A stretch of DNA of 64,000 bases from assembly GCF_027497175.1 (NCBI RefSeq), contig NZ_CP114901.1, forward strand, positions 5,890,001 to 5,954,000, written 5' to 3'. A program made the translations under genes and the position numbers. Below are positions 23,552-32,319 of the stretch, piece by piece; position 1 is the stretch's first letter, and the number at the start of each line of letters is the position of its first letter. The notes under the pieces were generated by a model. That model saw only the letters and a list, made by a program, of their open reading frames with translations, made no database searches and had not been told where the DNA came from. The stretch comes from Verrucosispora sp. WMMD573. Its GTDB lineage: Bacteria; Actinomycetota; Actinomycetes; Mycobacteriales; Micromonosporaceae.

Positions 23552-24205
23552 ATGACCTACAACGGAGAAGTCACCCCCGGCGGCCCGTCGGCGGTACGCG
23601 AACTCGACCGGCTGACCATCACCAAGGTGTCGGTCGGTCCGATGGACAACAACGCGTACCTGCTGCGCTGCGGCAGCACCGGCGAGCAGGTGCTGGTCGA
23701 CGCCGCGAACGAGGCGCCCCGCCTGCTGGAACTGATCGGCGACGTCGGGCTCACCGCGGTGGTGACCACCCATCAGCACATGGACCACTGGGTGGGTCTG
23801 GAAGAGGTGGTGGCCAAGACCGGCGCCCGCGCGCTGGTGCACGCCGACGACGCGGAAGGGCTGCCGATCGAGGCGCAGACCCTCACCGAGGGCGATGTCG
23901 TGCCGGTCGGCGACTGCGCCCTGGAGGTCATCCACCTACGGGGGCACACCCCGGGCTCGGTGGCGCTGCTCTACCGCGACCCCGCCGGCGTGCCGCACCT
24001 CTTCACCGGCGACAGTCTCTTCCCCGGTGGGGTCGGCAACACCGACCGGGATCCGCAGCGGTTCGCCGCGCTGATCGACGATGTCGAGCACAAGCTGTTC
24101 GACCGGCTGCCCGACGAGACCTGGTTCTACCCCGGGCACGGCCGGGACTCGACGCTCGGCGCGGAGCGCCCCCACCTGGCTGAGTGGCGCGCCCGCGGCT
24201 GGTGA
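23552..24205 (+). CDS. MBL-fold metallo-hydrolase (glyoxalase II-like)
   Basis: 217 residues; AGGAAG ribosome site 3 nt upstream within a 6-bp gap after the preceding gene, so one operon. Metal-binding motif TTHQHMDHW, further ligands in HLRGHTPGSVALL, GDSLFPGGVGNTD, and C-terminal FYPGHGRDS. Small hydrolases of this type cleave thioesters such as hydroxyacyl-thiols; pairing with a mycothiol-dependent isomerase-like gene suggests detoxification through mycothiol thioesters, which is inference. A weak TGACCG/CGGTCA hairpin overlaps the stop codon. Confidence 0.9.
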   Translation: MTYNGEVTPGGPSAVRELDRLTITKVSVGPMDNNAYLLRCGSTGEQVLVDAANEAPRLLELIGDVGLTAVVTTHQHMDHWVGLEEVVAKTGARALVHADDAEGLPIEAQTLTEGDVVPVGDCALEVIHLRGHTPGSVALLYRDPAGVPHLFTGDSLFPGGVGNTDRDPQRFAALIDDVEHKLFDRLPDETWFYPGHGRDSTLGAERPHLAEWRARGW

Positions 24206-24217
24206 CCGCCGCGCCGG

Positions 24218-24541
24218 TCAGGGAGCGATGCGCAGGCGTCGGATCTGGTTGTCGTCGTAGTCCTCGAAGCGGTACCGCAGGCCGGCGAAGGGGCTACCGG
24301 GAAAGTCGCCGGTGATGGTGGCGGTGACCACCGTTCCCTCCGGCGTCTGCGCCACGTCGGTGATCTCGTACGACACCAGCGGCACCTCCTGCCGCCAGGC
24401 CCGGATCTCCGCGATGCCCGCGTAGGTCCTGCCCTCGTCCTCGACCACGGCGTCGGGGGCGAAGAGCGCGAAGTAGGCGTCGCTGTCGGCCTCGCCGGCG
24501 AGCGCGAAGTAGCGACGGATGAGTGGCGGTGCGGCGCCCAT
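24218..24541 (-). CDS. SnoaL-like (NTF2 fold) protein
   Basis: 107 residues with GAGGAG 6 nt before the ATG. The pattern LIRRYFALAGEADSDAYFALFAPDAVVEDEG, then a beta-rich C terminus (TVVTATITGDF, GLRYRFED), is the cone-shaped NTF2/SnoaL fold used by small polyketide cyclases, isomerases and many uncharacterised proteins. No catalytic assignment is possible. Convergent with the MBL gene, 12 bp apart. Confidence 0.8.
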   Translation of the reverse strand: MGAAPPLIRRYFALAGEADSDAYFALFAPDAVVEDEGRTYAGIAEIRAWRQEVPLVSYEITDVAQTPEGTVVTATITGDFPGSPFAGLRYRFEDYDDNQIRRLRIAP

Positions 24542-24674
24542 GGCGGAACTCCTCAGGGAAGCGTCGTGTAGCTCTGCGGACCTGCACGATCCTGCCGCAC
24601 GGGTGCGACGGCCACCCTCGGTTCGATCATTTCCAGGACCGCCTGGCGGCGTTCGCCGGCTCTGACCAGCCGGG

Positions 24675-25283
24675 TCAGCGGGTGACGGCGCGCAACCGTC
24701 GCCGGGTGCCGAGCAGCACCAGGGCCGCCAGCAGCAGTCCGCCGCCCATGGTCACCAGCAGTGGACTCGCGCCGGCGGGCAGCAGCCCGGCCAGTGTCCG
24801 CGACGCCGTGCCCACCACCAGGTAGAGGCCGGCCCATCCGGCCGCACCCAGCGCCGCAAACCCGAGAAACCGTCGGTACGACATGTGCAGCCCGCCCGCG
24901 GCCAGCGGCAGCAGCGCGTTGAACACCGGCAGGAAGGGCGCGATCAGCACCAGCCGGCCGCCGTCACGGCGCAGGATGGCCTCCGCGGCCACCCACCTCG
25001 CCTCGCCGACCCACCCGCCGAAGCGACTGCGCCGCAGCCGATCGCCCCACCGCCGGCCGACCAGAAAACTCAGCGACCAACCGGTGAGGCATCCGGTGAC
25101 CACGGCGACGAAGGTCGCCACCCCGGTGGTGGGGCTACCCACCGCCACTGCGGCGAGCACCGCCACGTCACCGGGCACGAGGACCCCGAACAGCGGCACC
25201 GCGTCGAAGAGCATGACCACCCCGAGCACCACCATCAGCACCACCACGGGAAGCTCTCCGACCTGGGCCAGCTGGTCCGCCAT
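24675..25283 (-). CDS. DedA-family membrane protein
   Basis: 202 residues, about five transmembrane segments. Conserved DedA features: FGVLVPGDVAVLAAVAVG, the re-entrant region LVGRRWGDRLRRSR, and IAPFLPVFNALLPLAAGG in which the usual FxRFxPxxR is reduced (no Arg in RF-P), so it is a divergent member. DedA proteins take part in undecaprenyl phosphate or phospholipid scrambling. The ATG at 25283 is chosen over the longer open frame because TAGCGT lies 7 nt upstream. Confidence 0.85.
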   Translation of the reverse strand: MADQLAQVGELPVVVLMVVLGVVMLFDAVPLFGVLVPGDVAVLAAVAVGSPTTGVATFVAVVTGCLTGWSLSFLVGRRWGDRLRRSRFGGWVGEARWVAAEAILRRDGGRLVLIAPFLPVFNALLPLAAGGLHMSYRRFLGFAALGAAGWAGLYLVVGTASRTLAGLLPAGASPLLVTMGGGLLLAALVLLGTRRRLRAVTR

Positions 25284-25290
25284 GCCTCGT

Positions 25291-25296
25291 ACGCTA
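25291..25296 (-). promoter_or_regulatory. -10 hexamer for leaderless DedA gene
   Basis: Reverse-strand TAGCGT ends 7 nt before the ATG. Confidence 0.5.
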
Positions 25297-25519
25297 GGAC
25301 CCGGCCGCCACCGTGGGCATCGGGTTTCCTCCCCATCCTCGGGATGCCGCCCCTGAGGGTGATCCCTGAGCCCGCCGGTCGGGTCGGCGCCATCCGCTCC
25401 ATCACCTGAAGCGCTTCGCCCGGCAAATCCGCTATTCACCGGTTACTGTCGGGAAGGTATTGGGCGATCACCGGCGCGCAAGCCAGCGGTCGCCCGCATG
25501 GAACAGGGAGAGAGTACGC

Positions 25520-25723
25520 ATGGCAACCGGCACCGTGAAGTGGTTCAACTCCGAAAAGGGCTTCGGCTTCATCGAGCAGGACGGCGGAGGGCCCGACGTC
25601 TTCGTCCACTACTCGGCCATCCAGTCCAGCGGTTACCGCGAGCTGGCCGAGGGCCAGAAGGTCGAGTTCGACGTGACCCAGGGGCAGAAGGGCCCGCAGG
25701 CGGACAACGTCCGCCCGCTCTGA
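25520..25723 (+). CDS. cspA: Cold-shock domain protein
   Basis: 67 residues, the standard CspA size. RNA-binding motifs RNP1 (KGFGFIEQ) and RNP2 (VFVHYSAI) are both present, with the starting [12 protein letters not shown]. Single OB-fold RNA chaperone. GGAGAG sits 8 nt before the ATG. A possible -10 TACTGT at 25442-25447 would give a 5' leader of about 65 nt. A perfect palindrome downstream ends transcription. Many actinobacteria have several such genes, so the symbol denotes family only. Confidence 0.93.
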   Translation: MATGTVKWFNSEKGFGFIEQDGGGPDVFVHYSAIQSSGYRELAEGQKVEFDVTQGQKGPQADNVRPL

Positions 25724-25758
25724 CTCGTACGGTCCGACGGGGCTGATCGCACGGCGGT

Positions 25759-25786
25759 GAGTGGCGGCCGGTACCGGCCGCCACTC
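25759..25786. terminator. 28-bp perfect palindrome terminator
   Basis: GAGTGGCGGCCGG and CCGGCCGCCACTC around TA, between convergent cspA and the M15-like gene. Confidence 0.75.
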
Positions 25787-25800
25787 GTCGGAGCGTCGCC

Positions 25801-26697
25801 TCAGGCGGCCAGGCGGCGACTCAACTCGCTGACGACCTGCTGCGCCACGGTGGGCGGAATGGCCGCCGCGATCTCCTGCGGGGAGAGACCGGCCAGCACC
25901 CCGGTGACGATCGCCTGCTCGTCGGTGAAGTCCCGGTTCATCAGCGAGTCCACCTTGCTCTGCAGCGCGGTGAGTTGGGCGCCGATGGTGCGCAGCGTCG
26001 GGTGGGAGACCTGGAAGTCGGGATCTTTGTGATCCTCGCCCATGGCCATCCGGGTGTAGGTCTGCCCGACCGGGTTGCGTCCGTCCAGGACGGTGAGGTT
26101 GCGGTGGACGGTCCTGAGCCAGTTGTGTTCCTCGGGTGTCATGTCGTTCTCCCCCTCCTCGGATTTCAGCAGTCCGATCGCGGTCAGGTAGCGGCGGAAC
26201 AGCGGCCGCTGGTCGCGGTTCGCCTTGATCGAGTCCCGGAAGAAACTGAAATGGGTGTGCCACAGGTGGGACCGGTCGCCGGTGCTGCGGCGACCGAGCC
26301 GGTCCCAGCGCCGGACCACCTTGCCGTCCGGCGAATAGATGATCTCGCGGATGTCGCGGGTGTCCGGGGCGTTGGCGGCGCACTGCGCCACGCACCAGGT
26401 CGAGAACGTGAACAGGGTGTGGGTGCGGCCACCGGAGTTGAGCCGGAACGTCCCCACGTCCAGGGCGGCCGCGTCCAGGGTGAGGCCGTTGCGGTCGCGG
26501 GGCGACTCGACCACCGAGTAGTCGTTGGTGACGACCCGGTCCGACCCGCAGTGGTAGCCCCCTCGATGGTTGGCGTCGCCGACGATGCCGACCTCGTTCG
26601 GTTCGAGGTCGTCGTCTCGACTGCGGTTGGGATCGCGGTTGAGGTGCTCAAGCAGCAGACTACGAACGGCGAGCAGATTTGCCGGGGCCCGCGTCAT
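25801..26697 (-). CDS. M15-like peptidase-fold protein (uncharacterised family)
   Basis: 298 residues; GGGGG 4 nt before the ATG. The pattern GDANHRGGYHCG (about residues 39-50), an Asp in AALDVG (about 80), and LWHTHFS (about 144-150) reproduces the His-Asp-HxH spacing of zinc D,D-/L,D-carboxypeptidases of family M15 (SxHxxGxAxD and HxH). I recall similar proteins with PDTRDIREIIYSPDGKVV in actinobacterial genomes and phages. No signal peptide. The C-terminal half (from about 190) is helical, with QLTALQSKVDSLM and a Pro/Ala tail, perhaps an oligomerisation or targeting region. Peptidoglycan hydrolase activity is inference. Confidence 0.6.
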   Translation of the reverse strand: MTRAPANLLAVRSLLLEHLNRDPNRSRDDDLEPNEVGIVGDANHRGGYHCGSDRVVTNDYSVVESPRDRNGLTLDAAALDVGTFRLNSGGRTHTLFTFSTWCVAQCAANAPDTRDIREIIYSPDGKVVRRWDRLGRRSTGDRSHLWHTHFSFFRDSIKANRDQRPLFRRYLTAIGLLKSEEGENDMTPEEHNWLRTVHRNLTVLDGRNPVGQTYTRMAMGEDHKDPDFQVSHPTLRTIGAQLTALQSKVDSLMNRDFTDEQAIVTGVLAGLSPQEIAAAIPPTVAQQVVSELSRRLAA

Positions 26698-26811
26698 GGA
26701 TCCCCCTTCGCTTGTGTTGGGGACCAGGCGCGACGGTGACACCGCGTGCGCGGTGGAGAGGCTCACCGGCGGGCCCGGCCAATCGGGTGCACGGCGCCGG
26801 GCGTAACACCA

Positions 26812-26829
26812 CGATAGCTCGGTCTATCG
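26812..26829. repeat. Short inverted repeat upstream of M15-like gene
   Basis: CGATAG-CTCGGT-CTATCG between the cocE stop and the M15-like start; could be an operator or weak terminator. Confidence 0.35.
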
Positions 26830-26858
26830 GAGAATGCCCAGCTCAGAGGCGCTTCGAT

Positions 26859-28550
26859 TCAGCTTGGAGAAGGCTGAGAGGCAGAGTGGACGACCGGTAG
26901 GACCACTGCGGACGGATGATCCGGGTCGTGCATGATCTCTCGGAATCCACCACGGAGCGTCATAGCCGCGCCGAGCGGCTCGCCGGTGCCGGGGTTGCGC
27001 GCGTAGCGGGGATGGGCCCCGCCGGAGACCTGCAACCGCAGTCGGTGCCCGGGGGCGAAGCGGTGGGCGGTGGGCCACATCTCGACCGGCACCGTGACGG
27101 CGCCGGTTTCGTCGGCGGGAAACCGCTGCGGATCGAGTCGGACCAGCCCGTCGCAGATGTTCCACGAGCGTCCCCGCTCGTCCACGTCGCACAGTCGCAC
27201 GAACACGTCCAGGTGTGTCAGCTCGCTGCGCAGGTGGATCTCGGCACGTACCGGCCCGATCACCTCGATGCCGGCGGCCAACGGCTCGCTGGTCCAGGTC
27301 AACACGTCGGGCCTGGCCTCGACCGGGCGGTTGTCGAATGGTCCGGCCCGCTGGGCCACCAGCAGTGGACCGCCCAGCGACGGTGTCGGGTCGGCCGGGT
27401 CGTACCAGAACCCGTCCGGCGGCGACGGCACCGGGTCAACGGGGCTCAGGGCCGCCCCCGGGTGCAGGTACCACCGCACGGCTTCGGCGGGCGGCGGCCA
27501 GTCGGGCAGGTCACGCCAGCCGCCACCGACGCCACCGACGTGCACCCGCACAGGAGTGCCGGACGGGTGGACGGCGCCTGCTGCCCGCCGATCACCGGCC
27601 TGGTCGTCGAACAGGTGGACATCGAGCCAGCGCAGTCCCTCGCGCAGGGCGGCGATGAACAGCCCGGGGCTGCCATGCGTCCACGGCCCGATCACCAGGC
27701 GCGGACGGGCGCCGGTGGCCCGCAGCGCCGTGTAGTCGCGCAGTTGGGCCGGCAGGAAGATGTCGTGCCAGCCGCTCACCATCGCCACCGGGGAGCTGAC
27801 CAGGTGCAGTCGGTCGTCGAAGACCCGACTGCGCCAGTAGTCGGCCTGTGGGGTGTGGTGCCGCAGCCACTCCTGAAAGAACGGCACGGTCACCCCGGTG
27901 GCGACCCGGTCGGCCTCGATCAACGGAAGGTGCGACAGGGCGGCGGTCAGCTTCGGCTGGCCACGCTTGAGCTCCCACTGACGGGCCAGCCACGGGACGG
28001 TCTGCGCCTGGAGCAACTCGGCCCAGGTCAGCACCGTGTCCAAGGCGAACGACTCCCCCGCGTAGGTGGAGTCGCGGGTGGTCGAGGCGGTGGCGACCGC
28101 GACCATAGCGCGCAACTGCGGGCCCGCGTCCGCCGCCAGCGCCCACTGTACGAACCCCTGGTAGCTGGCGCCGAACATGCTGAACGCGCCGGTCCACCAC
28201 GGCTGCCGGCGCAGCCAGTCGAGCGTGTCCAGACCGTCGTCGCGTTCGTGCACGAACGGCTCGAACGCACCACCGGAGCCGCCGGTGCCCCGGCAGGACT
28301 GGATCACCACGTGGAATCCCTGCTCGGCGGCGAGTCGGCAGAGCAGCCGCATCGGTCCGGCCCGACCGTACGGGGTGCGGATCAGCACGGTGGGCGCGGC
28401 GGGCAGGTCGGGCGCGTAGTGGTCGGTGCGCAGGGTGACTCCGTCGCGTACCCGCAGCGCGATGTCCCGGGTGACGGTGACCCGTCGGGTCCGTGCCGGT
28501 GGCAGTCGCAGGGCGGTGGCGGCGAGCCCGGCCGCCAGACGATCAAGCAC
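26859..28550 (-). CDS. CocE/NonD-family (S15-type) serine hydrolase
   Basis: 563 residues. Alpha/beta-hydrolase region with nucleophile elbow GASYQG, Asp candidate in VSGWHDIF and catalytic His in VIGPWTHGS; oxyanion Tyr likely in RTPYGRAGP. C-terminal jelly-roll (VRAEIHLRSELTHLDVFVRL, HRLRLQVSGGAHPRY) is typical of X-Pro dipeptidyl peptidase / cocaine esterase relatives. Hydrolyses esters or amides of unknown identity; no signal peptide. GTG start with GGAG about 7 nt upstream; the marR stop is 3 bp before it, so the two genes form an operon divergent from the MMPL gene. Confidence 0.88.
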   Translation of the reverse strand: MLDRLAAGLAATALRLPPARTRRVTVTRDIALRVRDGVTLRTDHYAPDLPAAPTVLIRTPYGRAGPMRLLCRLAAEQGFHVVIQSCRGTGGSGGAFEPFVHERDDGLDTLDWLRRQPWWTGAFSMFGASYQGFVQWALAADAGPQLRAMVAVATASTTRDSTYAGESFALDTVLTWAELLQAQTVPWLARQWELKRGQPKLTAALSHLPLIEADRVATGVTVPFFQEWLRHHTPQADYWRSRVFDDRLHLVSSPVAMVSGWHDIFLPAQLRDYTALRATGARPRLVIGPWTHGSPGLFIAALREGLRWLDVHLFDDQAGDRRAAGAVHPSGTPVRVHVGGVGGGWRDLPDWPPPAEAVRWYLHPGAALSPVDPVPSPPDGFWYDPADPTPSLGGPLLVAQRAGPFDNRPVEARPDVLTWTSEPLAAGIEVIGPVRAEIHLRSELTHLDVFVRLCDVDERGRSWNICDGLVRLDPQRFPADETGAVTVPVEMWPTAHRFAPGHRLRLQVSGGAHPRYARNPGTGEPLGAAMTLRGGFREIMHDPDHPSAVVLPVVHSASQPSPS

Positions 28551-28553
28551 GAC

Positions 28554-29084
28554 TCACTCCGACCGGCGTCGGTGCGGCTCGGTCCGGGCGGCACGAACCT
28601 CGTCCCGGTGCTCCCTCAGCGAGGCTCCCATCGCCGTCATGAACCGGTACACCACCTCCAGTTCGTCGTCACGGAAGCCGGCCATCACCCGGTCGGTGCG
28701 CTCGCCCAGCGGCCGGAAGAAGCCCATCGCCAGTTCGGCGCCGCGTTGGGCGTAGCGCAGCAGTACCTTGCGACGGTCCGTGGTGGCCCGGTCGCGGCGC
28801 AGGTGCCCGGCGCGTTCCAGCCGGTCGATCAGGGCGGTGACCGAGCCGGAGGAGAGCCCGAGGTGCTCGCCGAGCCGGCCGGGCGTGATCGGATCGCCGA
28901 GCAGCTCGGCGTCCATCACAGCGATGAGTGCCTGCAGGTCGGTGGCGTTGAGGCCGTGCTGGCCGGCGAAGGCGTGCCCGACGTGCTGCGCGTCCACGCC
29001 GTAGCGCCGCAGCTCAGCCGTGATCTCGGCGATCAGCAGGTCCCGGCGCGTGTCGCGCCTGCGGTACATACCGTGAGCTGCCAC
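28554..29084 (-). CDS. MarR-family transcriptional regulator
   Basis: About 176 residues. Winged helix with LNATDLQALIAVMDAE, recognition helix LSSGSVTALIDRLERAGHLRR and wing DRRKVLLRYAQRG, the classic MarR layout. Start uncertain: GTG 29084 has GGAGG 12 nt upstream; ATG 29069 has none. Divergent from the MMPL exporter and co-directional with the CocE hydrolase, so it probably represses both until an inducer binds. A 9-bp inverted repeat spanning the intergenic region is the likely operator pair. Confidence 0.9.
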   Translation of the reverse strand: MAAHGMYRRRDTRRDLLIAEITAELRRYGVDAQHVGHAFAGQHGLNATDLQALIAVMDAELLGDPITPGRLGEHLGLSSGSVTALIDRLERAGHLRRDRATTDRRKVLLRYAQRGAELAMGFFRPLGERTDRVMAGFRDDELEVVYRFMTAMGASLREHRDEVRAARTEPHRRRSE

Positions 29085-29149
29085 GTGCCGCCGCTTCCTC
29101 CCGAGGTCCGGGTTCGCAGCATAACCCGAGCCGGAGTCTCGTCTCGGCC

Positions 29150-29209
29150 GTCGAGATTCTCTGCCGCTGCGCTGTTGCAGTATATTTCTTGATAGGCGAA
29201 AATCTCGAC
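29150..29209. promoter_or_regulatory. Candidate MarR operator half-sites
   Basis: GTCGAGATT (29150-29158) and AATCTCGAC (29201-29209) are exact inverted copies 42 bp apart in the divergent marR/MMPL interval, which is unusually AT-rich for this genome. Confidence 0.5.
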
Positions 29210-29219
29210 TGTCTAGATA
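29189..29219 (+). promoter_or_regulatory. Candidate promoter of the MMPL gene
   Basis: TTGATA at 29189-29194 and TAGATA at 29214-29219, spacing 19 bp, overlapping the right operator half-site; 25 nt before the ATG. Confidence 0.45.
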
Positions 29220-29244
29220 CTTTGTCGGCTGGGGGTTCGTCCTG

Positions 29245-31374
29245 ATGTCCGTGTTCACCCGCGTGGCGGGCGGTCGCCTGAACGCCTTGTTCACCATCCT
29301 CGCGGCGCTCGCCGTGGGCGCGGCCGTCTTCTGGTTGCCCACCCCCGACAACCCGGCACCCGTCTCCGCCACCGGCCTGTCCGACCGCTGGCAGTCCACC
29401 CAGGTCGAGCGGTTGCAGGAGGAACTGCCCGCCAGCGACGTCCAGCCGGCCATCGTGGTGGTCACCCGCGCCGACGACGCGCCGCTGACCGACGGCGACC
29501 GCACCGCCGTGACCAGCGGCACCGGTGCCCTCGGTGGATTCACCGTCGGCGGTCAGGTCTCCCCACCGCAGCTGTCTCCCGACGGCACGGTGGCCCTGGT
29601 CGCCGTGCCACTGAGCACCGAGGGCGGTCAGGAAGCGGTGGCCGCCACCGTGGCCGAGGTTCGCCAGGCACTGACCGCCCTACCGGCCGAACTGACCGTC
29701 GAGGTGACCGGCGCGCCGGCCTTCACCGCCGACCTCACCAAGGTCTTCGAGGGCGCCGACGTCACCCTGCTCGCCGTCACCGCCGCGGTCGTCGCGCTGC
29801 TGCTGCTCGTCACCTACCGCAGTCCGCTGCTGTGGATGGTGCCGCTGGCCGTGGTGGCCGCCACCGAACAGGTGGCGCTGCGGGCCCTCGACACGGTCAT
29901 CCCCGCTGTCGGCATCAACTACGCCGGCGGCGCCGTCAGCGGCATCGCCAGCGTCCTCGTCTTCGGCGCCGCCACCAACTACGCCCTGCTGCTGATCGCC
30001 CGCTACCGGGAGGAGCTACGCCGGGAAGCGGACCGCTTCGCCGCCATGCGGGCCGCGCTGCGCCGCACCGCCGAACCGATTCTCGCCAGCGGCGGCACCG
30101 TCATGCTCGGGGTGCTCACCCTGCTGCTCAGCGAACGGGAACTCAACCGGGCCCTCGCCGTCGCCTGCGCCACCGGCATCCTGCTGGCCATGGCGTCGGC
30201 GCTGCTCGTGCTGCCGGCCGCCCTGGTGCTGCTCGGCCGACGCCTGTTCTGGCCGTTCGTACCGCACGTCGGCAGCGAGGGTCGGGAGGGCCGGGTCTGG
30301 GGTCGGCTCGGTGCCGCCGTGATCCGCCGCCCGCTTCCCGTCGCGGCCCTGGCCACGCTGCTGCTGGCCGCACTCGCCCTGGGCGGCCTCGGCCTGCGGA
30401 CCGGGCTGTCGGAGACCGAGCAGTTCCGGGTACAGCCGGAAGCGGTCGCCGGGGCAGAGACCCTGGCCAGCGCCTTCCCCGCCGGCACCACCCAGCCGGT
30501 CGCGGTGCTGACCCGACCCGACACCGTTCCGGCGGTCACCGCGGCCGCCGCCGAGGTGCCCGGAGTCGCCTCCGCCCGTCCCGGCGCCGCCGGCCCCACC
30601 GTCGCCCAGGTCGACGTGGTCCTCGAGGCCGAACCGGGCACCACCGCCTCCGACCGGACGCTGGAGGCCCTGCGGGATGCGGTCGCCGCCGTACCCGACT
30701 CCGCACCACCCGCCCCAGCCCGTGGCGAAACCCCGAGCGGCGCCATCGTCGGCGGCAGCGTGGCCGGCACGTACGATGCGTCGGCCGCCGACGCCGAGGA
30801 CCTGCGCGTCATCCTGCCGCTGATCCTGCTGCTGGTCGGCGCCGTGCTGGTCCTGCTGCTACGCGGCCTGCTCGCCCCGGTGCTGCTCGTGGTCACCGTC
30901 GTCGCGTCGTACTTCGCCAGCCTCGGCGGCGCCTGGCTGCTCTTCGACCACGTGCTCGGCTTCCCCGCGCTGGACACCACCGTGCCGCTGCTCGCCTTCG
31001 TCTTCCTGGTGGCGCTCGGCGTGGACTACAACATCTTCCTGGTCACCCGGGCCCGGGAGGACGCCCGCACCGCCGGCACCCGAGAGGGCATGCTCTCCGC
31101 GCTCCGGGTCACCGGCGGCGTCATCACCAGCGCCGGCATCCTGCTGGCCGCCGTCTTCGCCGTGCTCGGCGTGCTACCGCTGATCACCCTGACCCAGATC
31201 GGGATCATCGTCTGCCTCGGTGTGCTGCTGGACACCCTGCTGGTCCGCACGGTCGTCGTCCCGGCCCTGGCCTTCCTGCTCGGGGAACGCTTCTGGTGGC
31301 CCGGCCGGGTCGACGACGGTCAGAACCCCAGGCAGACGCACTCCGTCATCAGCGCCCGGACGTTGCGCACGTAG
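29245..31374 (+). CDS. MMPL-family (RND-type) transporter
   Basis: 709 residues, about 11-12 transmembrane segments in two homologous halves, each with a large external loop. First-half signature VFGAATNYALLLIARYREEL and second-half VALGVDYNIFLVTRAREDA carry the conserved transmembrane Asp/Tyr proton-relay positions; in the first half the usual GVGTDYCLFL Asp is replaced by Asn (TNY). MMPL proteins export lipids, siderophores or drugs. Control by the divergent MarR suggests an inducible efflux pump. The last 55 bp overlap the convergent transglycosylase gene. Confidence 0.92.
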   Translation: MSVFTRVAGGRLNALFTILAALAVGAAVFWLPTPDNPAPVSATGLSDRWQSTQVERLQEELPASDVQPAIVVVTRADDAPLTDGDRTAVTSGTGALGGFTVGGQVSPPQLSPDGTVALVAVPLSTEGGQEAVAATVAEVRQALTALPAELTVEVTGAPAFTADLTKVFEGADVTLLAVTAAVVALLLLVTYRSPLLWMVPLAVVAATEQVALRALDTVIPAVGINYAGGAVSGIASVLVFGAATNYALLLIARYREELRREADRFAAMRAALRRTAEPILASGGTVMLGVLTLLLSERELNRALAVACATGILLAMASALLVLPAALVLLGRRLFWPFVPHVGSEGREGRVWGRLGAAVIRRPLPVAALATLLLAALALGGLGLRTGLSETEQFRVQPEAVAGAETLASAFPAGTTQPVAVLTRPDTVPAVTAAAAEVPGVASARPGAAGPTVAQVDVVLEAEPGTTASDRTLEALRDAVAAVPDSAPPAPARGETPSGAIVGGSVAGTYDASAADAEDLRVILPLILLLVGAVLVLLLRGLLAPVLLVVTVVASYFASLGGAWLLFDHVLGFPALDTTVPLLAFVFLVALGVDYNIFLVTRAREDARTAGTREGMLSALRVTGGVITSAGILLAAVFAVLGVLPLITLTQIGIIVCLGVLLDTLLVRTVVVPALAFLLGERFWWPGRVDDGQNPRQTHSVISARTLRT

Positions 31375-32222
31375 TTCGGGTTGGCAATGTTCAGTGGCTC
31401 CCCGTCCGGGGCCACCCTCCCGTGCCCGTAGTTGTACGCGGCGATGACCGCGTTCAACAGGCACGAGTCCAACTCCGAGGTGCACAGACCGGCGTCGAGC
31501 CGGTAGTCGGCGTCGAAGTACCTGTCGCCGATGTCCTTGGTCAGCCAGGCCAGGTAGGTGCCGCCGAGGTAGGCATTGTCCCGGTAGTCCCACACGTCGT
31601 AGCTCTGCCCGAAACGCTGGTTCATCCAGGACGCGGTCTCCGGCATCACCTGCATCAGGCCGATGCCCTCGTCGCAGGCCACGATGTTGGACTGCCAGCC
31701 GCTCTCCTGCCACGCCGTCGCTTTGATCAGATTGAGCGGAACGCGGATGCTCGGGGCCGACGTCGGCCAGTAGGTGCGCCCGGCCGCGTCGGTCAACGCC
31801 GCCTTGACCTGCGCACGGCTGGCCTGATCGCCCTTGTAGCTGGGCTTGCAGTCGCTCGCAGGCGGCTTCGGCGGATCCGGCGGCACCTCCGTCTCCGTCG
31901 GCGGCTTCGGCACCGTTCGCGGAGCGGTGGCCGTGGCGCGCTCCGGCTTCGCGCTCCGCTTCGCCGCCGACGGCGACGCGCTGGCGCTGGGCGTGGCCTT
32001 CGGCGCGGCACCCATCGCCTCCACCGCCGACGGTGTCGCCGACGCCTCCTGCGGCACCGGCGAGCCGGTGGGCTCCCCCGAGGCGTCCGGCAGCTCCTCC
32101 GGAAGTGCGACCGGGGCCGGCACCTCCGCCGCGGGAGCGTCCACCTTGGCGCATCCACCGCCGGTCAGCAGCAGCATCGCGGCGACCACCGCGACACCCC
32201 ACCGTGCGCCGTCGCGTCCCAT
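31320..32222 (-). CDS. Lytic transglycosylase (SLT) lipoprotein
   Basis: 300 residues with GGAGGAGG upstream of the ATG. Lipoprotein signal with lipobox LTGGGC; then a long Pro/Ala/Ser-rich linker (about 25-120) reaching across the wall; then the catalytic goose-type domain with the acid Glu in ATAWQESGWQ, IGLMQVMPETA and the C-terminal AAYNYGHGRV. Cleaves the MurNAc-GlcNAc bond. Two Cys pairs near the C terminus (CTSELDSC and CVC) may form disulfides. Overlaps the 3' end of the MMPL gene on the other strand. Confidence 0.9.
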   Translation of the reverse strand: MGRDGARWGVAVVAAMLLLTGGGCAKVDAPAAEVPAPVALPEELPDASGEPTGSPVPQEASATPSAVEAMGAAPKATPSASASPSAAKRSAKPERATATAPRTVPKPPTETEVPPDPPKPPASDCKPSYKGDQASRAQVKAALTDAAGRTYWPTSAPSIRVPLNLIKATAWQESGWQSNIVACDEGIGLMQVMPETASWMNQRFGQSYDVWDYRDNAYLGGTYLAWLTKDIGDRYFDADYRLDAGLCTSELDSCLLNAVIAAYNYGHGRVAPDGEPLNIANPNYVRNVRALMTECVCLGF

Positions 32223-32319
32223 GTCGACCTCCTCCGGCCGTGACGAACCCGCCGCACACTAACAGCTACCGCCCGTCGCGCGTGGCCCCGCGACCGCCGC
32301 CGGGATCCCGGCGCCCGCC

